DNA from: Flavobacteriaceae bacterium
GTDB taxonomy: Bacteria > Bacteroidota > Bacteroidia > Flavobacteriales > Flavobacteriaceae
Reading direction: 5' to 3'
DNA: 64,000 bases
NCBI GenBank assembly: GCA_030683815.1
Contig: JAUXPJ010000012.1
Span: 62,001 to 126,000 of the forward strand
The notes beneath the pieces were generated by a model, which saw nothing but the letters and a program-made list of their open reading frames with translations, made no database searches and was not told the origin of the DNA. Position 1 is the first letter of the stretch, and the number at the start of each line of letters is the position of its first letter. Of this stretch, positions 9,861-18,261 are shown piece after piece. A program made the translations under genes and the position numbers.

Positions 9861-10559
9861 TCAGGTCGAGCGCAGTCGAGACACTTTGTTAAATAGATAT
9901 TCCGCATACTCTAAATCTTCCTGAGTGTCAATATCAACTTCAGCAAAAACAGAATCGACCTCAAAAGGATAAGCACTTTCTGAAATAATCTTGCTGTCAC
10001 CTCGAGCGCAGTCGAGAAGCAAAATTAATTTAGCTTTGGTAATATATAACAATCCATTTTCAAAATAAAGGGGTTCTAAATCCTGACTTCTTTGTCCGAT
10101 TTTATAATTGAAAGGTAAAAACTTATCATCAATAATTTTACCCAGTTTTTGCTGATTTCTTGAAACGGTGAACAAACTATCACATTGTTGTTTTTGATAG
10201 ATTTTAAAGCACTCTTTCAATAAATTTTCGGGGCGTAACGGATTGGTGGGTTGCAGTAAAACAACATTTTCAACATTCATTTCTATCGATTTTAAAACGT
10301 GTTTTAGGGCAGTAACGGCAGGTTCATCATCAGCTGACAAATTTTTTGGTCGGTCAATTACTTTTGCTCCGTATTCTAAAGCAACTTTTTTTATTTCAGC
10401 ATCATCTGTAGAAACATAGATATCCTCAATGATGGAATTATTTTTTTTGGCGTATAAAATACTATGGGCAATCAACGGAATTCCATTTAACAACAAAATA
10501 TTTTTGTTAGGCAGTCGTTTGGAACCACCCCGTGCCGGTATAACTGCTATTGTTTTCAT
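9861..10559 (-). CDS. neuA: Acylneuraminate (CMP-sialic acid) cytidylyltransferase
   Basis: Activates sialic acid with CTP to CMP-sialate. Protein of 232 residues with the nucleotidyltransferase signature IPARGGSKRLPNKN (7-20), LQPTNPLR (102-109) and the conserved tail FEVDSVFAEVDIDTQED. Two parts are made from copies of a dispersed hairpin: residues about 181-189 (LLDCARGDS) interrupt the conserved block between ENGLLYITKA and KIISE, and the last residues (VSRLRST) read through another copy at 9865-9882. It is co-transcribed with neuB and abuts the upstream ATPase gene, whose stop codon directly precedes this ATG. Whether the insertion harms activity cannot be told from sequence. Confidence 0.92.
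   Translation of the reverse strand: MKTIAVIPARGGSKRLPNKNILLLNGIPLIAHSILYAKKNNSIIEDIYVSTDDAEIKKVALEYGAKVIDRPKNLSADDEPAVTALKHVLKSIEMNVENVVLLQPTNPLRPENLLKECFKIYQKQQCDSLFTVSRNQQKLGKIIDDKFLPFNYKIGQRSQDLEPLYFENGLLYITKAKLILLLDCARGDSKIISESAYPFEVDSVFAEVDIDTQEDLEYAEYLFNKVSRLRST
9865..9882. repeat. Dispersed hairpin at the 3' end of neuA
   Basis: Stem GTC/GAC around loop GAGCGCAGTCGA. It overlaps the last codons of neuA and supplies its C-terminal residues. Confidence 0.65.
9996..10017. repeat. Dispersed hairpin element inside neuA
   Basis: Exact 22-bp reverse complement of 9822-9843, lying in frame within neuA and encoding LLDCARGDS-like residues. Confidence 0.8.
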
Positions 10560-11720
10560 CTAAAATTCAATATTTAAAAAATCTTCCAATCCACAAACCA
10601 CAACTTCCTTGGTTAGGTCATAAGAGCCAGAAATTGGAGTTATGACAAAGGATTTTTGTGGTTGTACTACAGCTAAAGCACGCCAAAAACCTTTGGTTAA
10701 TTTTGGTGTCATAGATGCTTTGCATTCTATTACTATTCGTTGATTTCCTTTTTCCAATATCAAATCCAATTCGTCTCCAGAGGCAGTTCTGTAAAAATAA
10801 TAATTCCAGTCTGGCATATTCACGATAACATTTTCGATCACCACGCCTTCCCAAGACGACCCAAAAATAGGATTTCCCAGTAATGAATTATAATCTGGGA
10901 TAGCCAATAATTGATGTAATAATCCTGAATCCCGAACAAACACTTTGGGTGATTTGACCAATCTTTTCCTGACATTTACTTCAAAAGGAAGCACGGTTCT
11001 CAAAATAAAAGTTTGCTCTAACAAATCAATATAGCGTTTAATCGTAGGATGTGTCAATCCCAAAGACTCGCCTAATTTTGAATAATTGAGCAACTGTCCT
11101 TGGTTGTGGGCACACATCATCAAGAGGCGTTTGAGTTGCAAGGCAGGAATTTGAAAACCCAGTTGCGGAATGTCTCTTTCTATAAATGTTTTGATAAAAT
11201 TATCTCTCCAAATGCTACTAAAAGCATCATTTTCGGACAAATAGCTGTCTGGAAAACCACCTCTTAACCAGAAGGTATTCAAGTTAAAACCTTCTAAAAG
11301 GTTAAGTTCATTGAGTGTAAAGGGCGATAAATAAATCATCCCTATTCTTCCCGCTAAACTCTCGGAAGTTTGCTGAATTAAATCTCTTGAGGCAGATCCT
11401 AAAAGGATAAATTTTCCGTTTTGCCTGTTTTTATCTACAACACTTCTCAAAACGGAAAACAAATCTGGGGCCAATTGAATTTCGTCCAGACAAATTATTT
11501 TATCGGCATTGGATTCAAAAAAAAGGATTGGTTGGTTTAGTTTACTTAAATCGGCATCGTTTTGTAAATCAAGATATAAGGAATCACTCCAATTTTTAGT
11601 CAATGATTTGACCAAAGTAGATTTTCCGCATTGTCTTGGTCCTAAAACCGCAACAACGGGAAATATTTTAAGATACTGACAAACAATATCTTCTGCTTTT
11701 CTTTTTATAAAGTCATGCAT
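10560..11720 (-). CDS. AAA_14 / DUF4143 ATPase (cargo gene 1)
   Basis: ATPase of 386 residues, a family very common in Bacteroidetes and without a settled function. Walker A GPRQCGKST (27-35), Walker B IICLDEIQ, sensor-like LLGSASRDL, then a winged-helix stretch (about 190-245) and a C-terminal DUF4143 region with DELDLIL...VIECKA, which matches a PD-(D/E)XK nuclease-like core. It has no evident role in sugar synthesis yet lies inside the polysaccharide operon: its stop codon abuts the neuA start with no gap, and 247 AT-rich bp separate it from the upstream methyltransferase. ATG start. A toxin-antitoxin, defence or selfish role is conceivable but unproven. Confidence 0.88.
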   Translation of the reverse strand: MHDFIKRKAEDIVCQYLKIFPVVAVLGPRQCGKSTLVKSLTKNWSDSLYLDLQNDADLSKLNQPILFFESNADKIICLDEIQLAPDLFSVLRSVVDKNRQNGKFILLGSASRDLIQQTSESLAGRIGMIYLSPFTLNELNLLEGFNLNTFWLRGGFPDSYLSENDAFSSIWRDNFIKTFIERDIPQLGFQIPALQLKRLLMMCAHNQGQLLNYSKLGESLGLTHPTIKRYIDLLEQTFILRTVLPFEVNVRKRLVKSPKVFVRDSGLLHQLLAIPDYNSLLGNPIFGSSWEGVVIENVIVNMPDWNYYFYRTASGDELDLILEKGNQRIVIECKASMTPKLTKGFWRALAVVQPQKSFVITPISGSYDLTKEVVVCGLEDFLNIEF

Positions 11721-11894
11721 ATTGTAAATATGATTTTCAATTTGCAGTAAAATTACTAAAAATCAATACAAAAAACACCATTTATTGATTTAATTTTAAT
11801 AAAACTACTTGTTTTACAAAAAATAACAATAAAAAATTACAATTTAAACTATTGTTAATCAATGATATATGTTGCATTTTAATATAAATCATGC

Positions 11895-11919
11895 AAATTG
11901 AAAATAGGATTTTCAATTT
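11895..11919. repeat. 10-bp stem hairpin upstream of ATPase 1
   Basis: AAATTGAAAA and TTTTCAATTT flank a 5-nt loop (TAGGA). The half-site GATTTTCAATTT recurs at 11731-11742 next to the ATPase start, so this could be an operator for that gene or a mobile-element remnant. Confidence 0.45.
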
Positions 11920-11967
11920 ACGCTATTTTATTAAAAATCATTAATTTTCTTAAAATAATTCTACAAC

Positions 11968-12615
11968 TTATAACTTTTTGGCTACCAAACCATAACTCAT
12001 CCCTTTTGCTTTCGGGTCAAATTTCTCTATGATTCGCTCCAGAAAATACTTTATTTTTCCTTTGATACTTTTGGGTTTATCATTCAAATAATACGTATCC
12101 ACTATAGCATATTCTACAATTTCAAAACCGGCTTGTTCTAAAAAGTATTTTACAATATGTTCCCAAGGTGTAAATACATGATATTCTGCCAGGTGTTTTT
12201 CTTGAAAAGCGTACAAGGTTCCCTTCATCAATAAATTGATGCGATTTTTACTCGATTGCGGATTGGGTACGGTTAAAATCAGAATACCTCCTTTTTCTGT
12301 ATGGTTTGCAATATGTTGAATTCCCAATAACGGATTTCCCAAATGCTCCAGCACTTCTAAAAAAATGACCATACCTGCTTTTGAAACATTTATTGGGGCT
12401 TGTTCATTCAAGTCCCATATTATGCTGAAATCCATTTTTTTAACATAATCAAAGGGCTGCCAAATGGCTCCTACTGAAATTATTTTATGTTCCATATATC
12501 CGAAACCGGCTCCAATATCACTGATGATATGATTGGGTGAATTTTTAAAATATTTATCAATCATTTGCTCGGCAAATACAGTTCTGTTTAAAAATAAAGG
12601 TATTTTATTTTTCAT
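11968..12615 (-). CDS. Class I SAM-dependent methyltransferase
   Basis: Protein of 215 residues of the Methyltransf_11/23 type: motif I DIGAGFGYME (about 36-45), acidic strand end, FLEVLEHL (motif II region) and GGILILTVPN (motif III). It lies 24 bp after a glycosyltransferase and probably methylates a sugar or glycan end group of the surface polysaccharide, judged from context only. No membrane segment. Confidence 0.82.
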   Translation of the reverse strand: MKNKIPLFLNRTVFAEQMIDKYFKNSPNHIISDIGAGFGYMEHKIISVGAIWQPFDYVKKMDFSIIWDLNEQAPINVSKAGMVIFLEVLEHLGNPLLGIQHIANHTEKGGILILTVPNPQSSKNRINLLMKGTLYAFQEKHLAEYHVFTPWEHIVKYFLEQAGFEIVEYAIVDTYYLNDKPKSIKGKIKYFLERIIEKFDPKAKGMSYGLVAKKL

Positions 12616-12639
12616 ACATTTTTAACTTTTCATTATTCA

Positions 12640-13554
12640 TTATTCATTTTCCGATTCCCAATAGAGTTTTGTTTCCGCCAGTTTTTGATATTCTTGAAAT
12701 TCTTTCCTGCTCAAACGGTTGCTTTGTTTTAAAAGTCGTGGTAAATTGATGATAACATCTCCTATGGACTGAAGAATAGCAATTCCTGCTTTCCAATCGC
12801 CTTTTAAAACTTTGTTTTTTAGTTGTATCCAAAAGGTGTAAGCCAATTTTCGTGGGATTATTTTCCATGGATAAAACAACAAATACAAATACCAGCCAGA
12901 GCGCAACGAGCGCCGTAAACGCAGGCGATAATCCTTTTCATTTTTTCTGGTCTTTATACCTACGCGATGATGCACCAACACCTCGGGAAAATAGTGAATC
13001 TCCCATCCCTTTTTAAAGAGTTGAAAAGCCGCAAAATCTTCTTCGCCATAAAATACAAACCAAGCGGGATAATTGGGAATAGCCCTCCATGCATTCATAT
13101 TCCAAACATGGGCACAACCGACAAAACCTTTTACAATATGACTTTCTTGTTTTAAAATCGTATTTTCCGGATGATTCAAACCCCAAAAAATACGCAAAGC
13201 CATTACACCGCAATGTTGATTTTCTGCAAAATAATTTTCTATTTTATCTAAAATGTTTTCCGTTATTATATGAGCGTCGTCATCTAATGAAATAGCAAAA
13301 TCTGTTTGAACTAAATTTAACAAGTTATTTCTGCTATATATCAATCCTTTGCTTTTTGGATTAGCAATTAATCGTATATTGGGATAATTGATTTTTATAA
13401 ATTCAGCGGTTCCATCTGTAGAACCATCATCACAAATGATACATTCAATATCATTTCTATCAACCAAATTTTTCAATTTTTCCAACGTAAAAGCCAAATC
13501 GGTTTTACGGTTTTTGGTGGTGATAAGGATGGAAAACAGCTTGGTTTTTGACAT
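12640..13554 (-). CDS. Family 2 glycosyltransferase
   Basis: GT-A fold enzyme of 304 residues. N-terminal FSILITTKNR, then CDDGSTDGT (about 41-49) and the metal-binding SLDDDAHI motif (about 93); WFVFYGEEDFAAF is the usual acceptor-site block. It transfers a sugar from an NDP donor to a lipid-linked or growing glycan. The C-terminus has no long membrane segment. It lies 9 bp after the next upstream glycosyltransferase, so it is in the same operon. Donor and acceptor unknown. Confidence 0.88.
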   Translation of the reverse strand: MSKTKLFSILITTKNRKTDLAFTLEKLKNLVDRNDIECIICDDGSTDGTAEFIKINYPNIRLIANPKSKGLIYSRNNLLNLVQTDFAISLDDDAHIITENILDKIENYFAENQHCGVMALRIFWGLNHPENTILKQESHIVKGFVGCAHVWNMNAWRAIPNYPAWFVFYGEEDFAAFQLFKKGWEIHYFPEVLVHHRVGIKTRKNEKDYRLRLRRSLRSGWYLYLLFYPWKIIPRKLAYTFWIQLKNKVLKGDWKAGIAILQSIGDVIINLPRLLKQSNRLSRKEFQEYQKLAETKLYWESENE

Positions 13555-13563
13555 TATTGTTTT

Positions 13564-14583
13564 CTAATAGTTTACAATCATTTCTTTTGGCAATCCTTTG
13601 TATTTATAAAAAAGTTTCCTGAAATACTTATTTGAAAACACTTTTACAAAAAGTCGGTTTTTTATAAAATAGTTAAATTTTGTTTCTTTATTGACTTTTG
13701 AAAAAGATATTAATTGACAATTTTTCAATTCTGTTTTTTGCATACTATTTAATTCTTCTTCCATCCATGGTTCAGCCAAATTTCCCAAATGATATGCAAA
13801 ATTATCTTGTGTGGTTAAACGCCACAATCCCTTTTTAAGGGGTGCTTCATCTAGGTAGCTCTCAGAATTGGCGCCTAATTTAGCATTTATATAAGTGATT
13901 ATTTCATCAAATAATATGCTTTTATAGGTAGCTGCAAAGTGTCCAGACCCCACAATAGCGGTACATAAATGGGTTGTTATTGTTAAATTTTTTAAAAGAC
14001 AGTTTTTATTGTAATTGGGTTCCCATCCAATACTTTCATAAAACCTGATTAATGCTTTTGAATTTAAAACATCAGTAAATTTCAAATTTTCAGAACATAA
14101 ATTTTCAAAAATAAGATTTCCACAGCGGTTTTCAAATTGTTTAAATTGCGGGACAAGTCCAACCACACCTGCTTTTGGAAAATTATTAAAAATGTTAATA
14201 GTTGCAGATTGCCAATTATTTAAAAACATAACATCGGCATCAGCAATGGTTATAAGCGGAAAATTATGACCTGTAATTCCTTTTAGGATGGCATTGAGTT
14301 TTCCTATATTTTCGGTATGAATCAGTTCATGAATTTGATTTTGTTCATATAAATCATTTAAGTAATTTTTTACGAACTCACAACTCCCATTGTTTACAAT
14401 TGTTATAAAAGTTTTGCTATGGCATGTAGCCCACAAGGACTGTAAACAAAACTTTAAAATTTGCAAACTCTCTTTAAAATATGCTTCTTGATGGGGAATA
14501 TAAACAGGAATGACAATCTGATGATTGTATTCAGAATGATCTTGTTGCTTGTCTTTATTGGGATTAAATCCTACTCGCATCAA
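13564..14583 (-). CDS. Glycosyltransferase, GT-A / family 2-like
   Basis: Protein of 339 residues with a divergent GT2 N-terminus: HQIVIPVYIPHQEAYF, ITIVNNGSC, ENIGKLNAILKG and a DADVMF metal-binding motif (about 118). The C-terminal half is unlike well-known families. A second ATG one codon in is an equally good start. It sits 31 bp after the preceding gene in the glycosyltransferase run. Acceptor and donor unknown. Confidence 0.8.
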   Translation of the reverse strand: MMRVGFNPNKDKQQDHSEYNHQIVIPVYIPHQEAYFKESLQILKFCLQSLWATCHSKTFITIVNNGSCEFVKNYLNDLYEQNQIHELIHTENIGKLNAILKGITGHNFPLITIADADVMFLNNWQSATINIFNNFPKAGVVGLVPQFKQFENRCGNLIFENLCSENLKFTDVLNSKALIRFYESIGWEPNYNKNCLLKNLTITTHLCTAIVGSGHFAATYKSILFDEIITYINAKLGANSESYLDEAPLKKGLWRLTTQDNFAYHLGNLAEPWMEEELNSMQKTELKNCQLISFSKVNKETKFNYFIKNRLFVKVFSNKYFRKLFYKYKGLPKEMIVNY

Positions 14584-14614
14584 TAACTATAATTTGAATA
14601 AAAAACATATTTTA

Positions 14615-15400
14615 TTACTTGAATTGTCCTGGTTTATTAATCAAAAATTTCAACATAAAAAAGAATTTTTTCGCTAAATAATACAAATCAACAAAATAAT
14701 TTATTGTCAATTTATAAGAAGAATGAAGCAGATTTTTTATGGTTTTCACCAATGTATATTCGGTATGATGAAGTTGATAACTCCCTATTACTTCATTTTT
14801 GGTTCTAAAAAAAAGCTGTTTTTTGTTTCTTTTTATATCATAACAAAAAATGGAAGGTACAAATTCGATTTTATAACCCTTTTCAATCACTCTTTTAGAC
14901 CATTCTTTATCTTCAAATGTGTGAATATCTTTTTTGAATGGATATTTTTCCCATATTTTTTTATTAAAAGCTGATCCAGCAAATATCAAACCTGCTTTGT
15001 TATAATCTGCAACACTTGATAAATTATTGATATAATCTGAATAATCATTAATGTTGTGCAGACATCGCAAACCTGCTAATTCGTTTTCTCTCCCTTTAAA
15101 CTTATCTTTAATTAATTTAAAAAAATCATGACTTACCGGAAAAGAATGTGCACTAAATATAACTACAATATCATAAGAAGATTCTTTAGCACCAATATTA
15201 GCACTTTCTCCATAACTGAATTTTTCAATTGTAACGAATTTAGTTTTGTAAAGTTCTGACACTTTTTTACTTCCATCAGCAGATAAATTATCCAAAACAA
15301 TTATTTCATCAATATCATCAGCATACCGTTCTCTGAGATTTTTTAATAAAAACGTTAAATCCTTTTCTTGATTCTTATTTCTTATTACAACTGATAGCAT
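14615..15400 (-). CDS. Family 2 glycosyltransferase
   Basis: Protein of 261 residues: MLSVVIRNKNQEKDL, then IDEIIVLDNLSADGS (about 34-48) and VVIFSAHSFPVSHDF, the block where GT2 enzymes hold DxD (here SAH, so the metal motif is altered), followed by AGLRCLHN and HTFEDKEW, which match the ED catalytic-base region. It resembles rhamnosyltransferase-like GT2 members in layout. It lies directly after the broken glycosyltransferase at 15408-15919. Confidence 0.83.
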   Translation of the reverse strand: MLSVVIRNKNQEKDLTFLLKNLRERYADDIDEIIVLDNLSADGSKKVSELYKTKFVTIEKFSYGESANIGAKESSYDIVVIFSAHSFPVSHDFFKLIKDKFKGRENELAGLRCLHNINDYSDYINNLSSVADYNKAGLIFAGSAFNKKIWEKYPFKKDIHTFEDKEWSKRVIEKGYKIEFVPSIFCYDIKRNKKQLFFRTKNEVIGSYQLHHTEYTLVKTIKNLLHSSYKLTINYFVDLYYLAKKFFFMLKFLINKPGQFK

Positions 15401-15407
15401 AATTCAT

Positions 15408-15919
15408 TTATTTTAATAAAACATCTAAAAAAGATAGATTGAATTTTCCTTTTTTAAACCAATACAACAATACTTTTTTCTTTTGAATAAAAGTATATCC
15501 TTTTAATTTAGAATTCAATTTAAAATCAAAGTATTTTTTTAATTCTATTACTCTTTCGTTATTATAAGTTTTAGCGCTTAAATAAAAACAATATCATAAC
15601 TTTCAAAAGCAATATTTTTTATTATTTTTTTGTATTTATTCTGGATGTATTTTTCTTTAAGAGATTGATGAAATACTCGCCAATATATTTTATTAATCCA
15701 TTTTAATATAAATGGAATCTCACGATTCATTAAATATTCATCTAATGAATTTATAGGAAGAATCTTAATTTGTTGGTCATTAACATCACTTTTAAAATAG
15801 TGCACATCAATAATAGCATCTTGAAAACATTCTCGCAATTTACCAATAAAAGAGCGTGAAACAATGCCTTCACTTGTCCCTGAAATACGCAAATCCTGTA
15901 CAATGATCAAAAACTTCAT
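15408..15919 (-). pseudogene. Broken glycosyltransferase gene (internal deletion or fusion)
   Basis: The 5' part (15578-15919) encodes 113 residues starting MKFLIIVQDLRISGTSEGIV, the start of a GT4-like protein, and stops after ESYDIVFI. Such proteins normally run to 350-400 residues. Immediately after the stop, in another frame, 15408 to about 15575 encodes a glycosyltransferase-like tail (TYNNERVIELKKYFDF ... SFLDVLLK) with its own stop. So about 200 codons are missing between head and tail, or two different genes were fused by recombination. The product is presumably inactive. Confidence 0.75.
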
Positions 15920-16828
15920 CTAATATCTTCTTTTTAAAACAGATTTATAAACTTTCTTCAAAAAAACAAAATACCTCCTAAATTCATAATTTACAAAATA
16001 TAATCGAGTTAATTTAATCCAATAATTTCCGTTTTTTTTATTATCTAAGAAACTTTTTTCCAATGCATCATATAAAATAATCTTCTGATAAAAATCAAAG
16101 TAAGTTAATTTATTACTTATCAAATAATAATAATACTTAAATGTTGCCAAGTTTTTTAAAATTAAATTGTCTAATCTACTTGAAATATTGATTCCACTGG
16201 AGCGGACAAATACAAATGATTCATTAATCGAATAAATAGAACAAAAGTTGGAAAACTCTAATATTGCTAAAACATCAGAATGCCAAGCCAATGGAAAATC
16301 TTTAAATCGAATATGCTGCATTGTTTCTTTTCTAAATACAAACTCACTTAAAGAGCTTCTTGTACCACCATTTAATTTTCTAAACAAAAAATCGATAGAT
16401 TTTTCTATTTTTGGATTAAAATATGGAGCTGAAACTGTCTTATCCACCTCATTAATTTTTGTAGTAGCATATCTAATTACATTAAGTTTTAACGCTTCAA
16501 TTTCTTTTAAATTTTCATAAAAAGCTGCCACACAATTATTTTCCAACACATCATCATCTCCTAAAATCATTATCCATTCTTCATTACCTGTTATAGCAAT
16601 ACATCGTTCCCATTGTTTCACCAAAGATGTTCCACCTAAATTGGTTTCAAATCTATGGTAATGAAAGTCAAATTTAGCCTGGTACTTTTCCAATAAACCA
16701 GAAGGATTTTCCGGACTTGCATCATCGCCAATATACACTTTAAATTGCTGATTTGTTTGATTAGCCAAGGATTGCAATGTGGCTTCAAAAAAAGTAAGAT
16801 TGTAATATGGAATGACGATGGCGAGCAT
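15920..16828 (-). CDS. Family 2 glycosyltransferase (MLAIVIPYY type)
   Basis: Protein of 302 residues starting MLAIVIPYYNLTFFEATL, with GDDASPENP (34-42) and WIMILGDDDVLENN (metal-binding DDD, about 95). It is the only intact member of a set whose 5' ends recur as relics at 18191-18259, 19558-19655 and 26387-26420. A run of seven T at codons 12-14 could slip. The C-terminus is basic. It starts one base upstream of the broken glycosyltransferase. Donor and acceptor unknown. Confidence 0.88.
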   Translation of the reverse strand: MLAIVIPYYNLTFFEATLQSLANQTNQQFKVYIGDDASPENPSGLLEKYQAKFDFHYHRFETNLGGTSLVKQWERCIAITGNEEWIMILGDDDVLENNCVAAFYENLKEIEALKLNVIRYATTKINEVDKTVSAPYFNPKIEKSIDFLFRKLNGGTRSSLSEFVFRKETMQHIRFKDFPLAWHSDVLAILEFSNFCSIYSINESFVFVRSSGINISSRLDNLILKNLATFKYYYYLISNKLTYFDFYQKIILYDALEKSFLDNKKNGNYWIKLTRLYFVNYEFRRYFVFLKKVYKSVLKRRY

Positions 16829-16922
16829 TGATTTTTATTTTTTAAACTAACTCATTCTACCTGAATACTATTTGTTATTGCAATGTTACAATGATCAAAT
16901 AAAGTCTTTCTTTAAACATTTT

Positions 16923-18113
16923 CTAATACAAAAACCCAAACAGCCACAAGGGAATATTTACAGCTGTTCCTATTTCTATATCGTCTTTTACAAGATAAGA
17001 ATTCTTATAATTTTTGATTTGTTGTTGCTTTTTGTTTTTCCCACCCAATTCAAAATAATAAGTATCATCTACTTTAAAATCAACAGGTTGTGCGGCATAA
17101 ACGGCACTTACTTGGCTGAGTTGATTGAGAAAGAAAGTTTCTCCTATTGAACCTATTTCTGCATCCTTACCGAGATTAAACATCAAATTTGGGTTATTTA
17201 AAAATATTTTTTCGGGTTTACCCAAACTATTAATCCCTTTATCTTCAACATATAATAAATTTAAAAGCTGGGCATCATTCAAAAGTTTTAAATAATTTTT
17301 CATGGTGTTTAAACTGATTCCTGTACGTTCGCTGATTGAATTCATATTGGGTTTAAAAGGTACAGAATTACTGATAACCGACAATAATTTTTTGAGCATT
17401 ACAATATTTGCGGTTTGAATAAGCGCATACTGCGGTATGTCAACTTCTAATATGGTAAGCAAAACTTCGCTTAATTTTTGATGAAATGATTTTTTGTTTT
17501 CCAGATAAAACGGATAATAACCGTGATGTAAATAGTCTGTAAAATATTGCAATGGTTTTACTTTTTGGGTAATTTCAATACTGATGGCTATATGATTTTC
17601 AACAATTTCTTTGACCGAATAGCTGTTGAAATTTATGTTGGTTTCAAATTGTATAAACTCCCTGAATGATAATCCCGGCATATCATATAATACAACACGT
17701 CTGCTTAAATCTGCCTTTGCTTGATGGATGTGCAACAATGATGAGCTTGTAAAAACAATTTTTAAATGAGGCATATCATCATAAATATTTTTGATTTCTG
17801 AGTCCCAATTGGGGTATTTGTGTACTTCGTCTATGGCAATAAATTGACCTCCTTTTTTATAAAAATCATACACCAAATCATATAAATTGTTTTCGAGAAA
17901 ATACAAATGATCCAAGCTAATGTATAAAACACTTTTATCAGGTTTATAATTTAACCGAATATATTGCAACAAAAGCGTTGTTTTCCCTACTCCTCTACTT
18001 CCTTTTATGCCAATAAACCGATTGTCCCAATCAATGGTTTTTATAAAATTTCTTATATGATTGGTCTGTACAAGTGCATACTTTTCATAAAATTGACTGT
18101 ATAATTTTTGCAT
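16923..18113 (-). CDS. AAA_14 / DUF4143 ATPase (cargo gene 2)
   Basis: ATPase of 396 residues. Walker A GSRGVGKTT (38-46), Walker B FIAIDEVHKYP, sensor VFTSSSLL, a SRRVVLYDM loop and a middle winged-helix region (ERTGISLNTMKNYLKLL). The C-terminal DUF4143-like part has VDFKV...YYFELGGK, where the usual ExK is E-L-G-G-K. It lies 94 bp upstream of the intact glycosyltransferase at 15920, with a truncated copy of that gene's start on its other side (18191-18259). It differs clearly from the other three ATPases in the locus, so it is not a recent duplicate. Function unknown. Confidence 0.87.
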   Translation of the reverse strand: MQKLYSQFYEKYALVQTNHIRNFIKTIDWDNRFIGIKGSRGVGKTTLLLQYIRLNYKPDKSVLYISLDHLYFLENNLYDLVYDFYKKGGQFIAIDEVHKYPNWDSEIKNIYDDMPHLKIVFTSSSLLHIHQAKADLSRRVVLYDMPGLSFREFIQFETNINFNSYSVKEIVENHIAISIEITQKVKPLQYFTDYLHHGYYPFYLENKKSFHQKLSEVLLTILEVDIPQYALIQTANIVMLKKLLSVISNSVPFKPNMNSISERTGISLNTMKNYLKLLNDAQLLNLLYVEDKGINSLGKPEKIFLNNPNLMFNLGKDAEIGSIGETFFLNQLSQVSAVYAAQPVDFKVDDTYYFELGGKNKKQQQIKNYKNSYLVKDDIEIGTAVNIPLWLFGFLY

Positions 18114-18190
18114 AAAATCTTTTTAGCTAAGGTATAGAATATATCAATACGTTGATACTTTTTTTATGTTTTTATATCAATCTATTAATA

Positions 18191-18259
18191 TATATTAAAA
18201 TGATTGCAACGTAGCTCAAAAAAAGTGAGTTTATAATATGGGATGATGATGGCGAGCAT
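18191..18259 (-). pseudogene. Relic of a glycosyltransferase 5' end
   Basis: Reads MLAIIIPYYKLTFFE, the same start as the intact gene at 15920-16828, then loses frame by a single-base deletion (GAGCTACGTTGCAATC against GAAGCCACATTGCAATCC) and stops. It begins two bases after the stop codon of ATPase 3. Confidence 0.85.
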
Positions 18260-18261
18260 AA

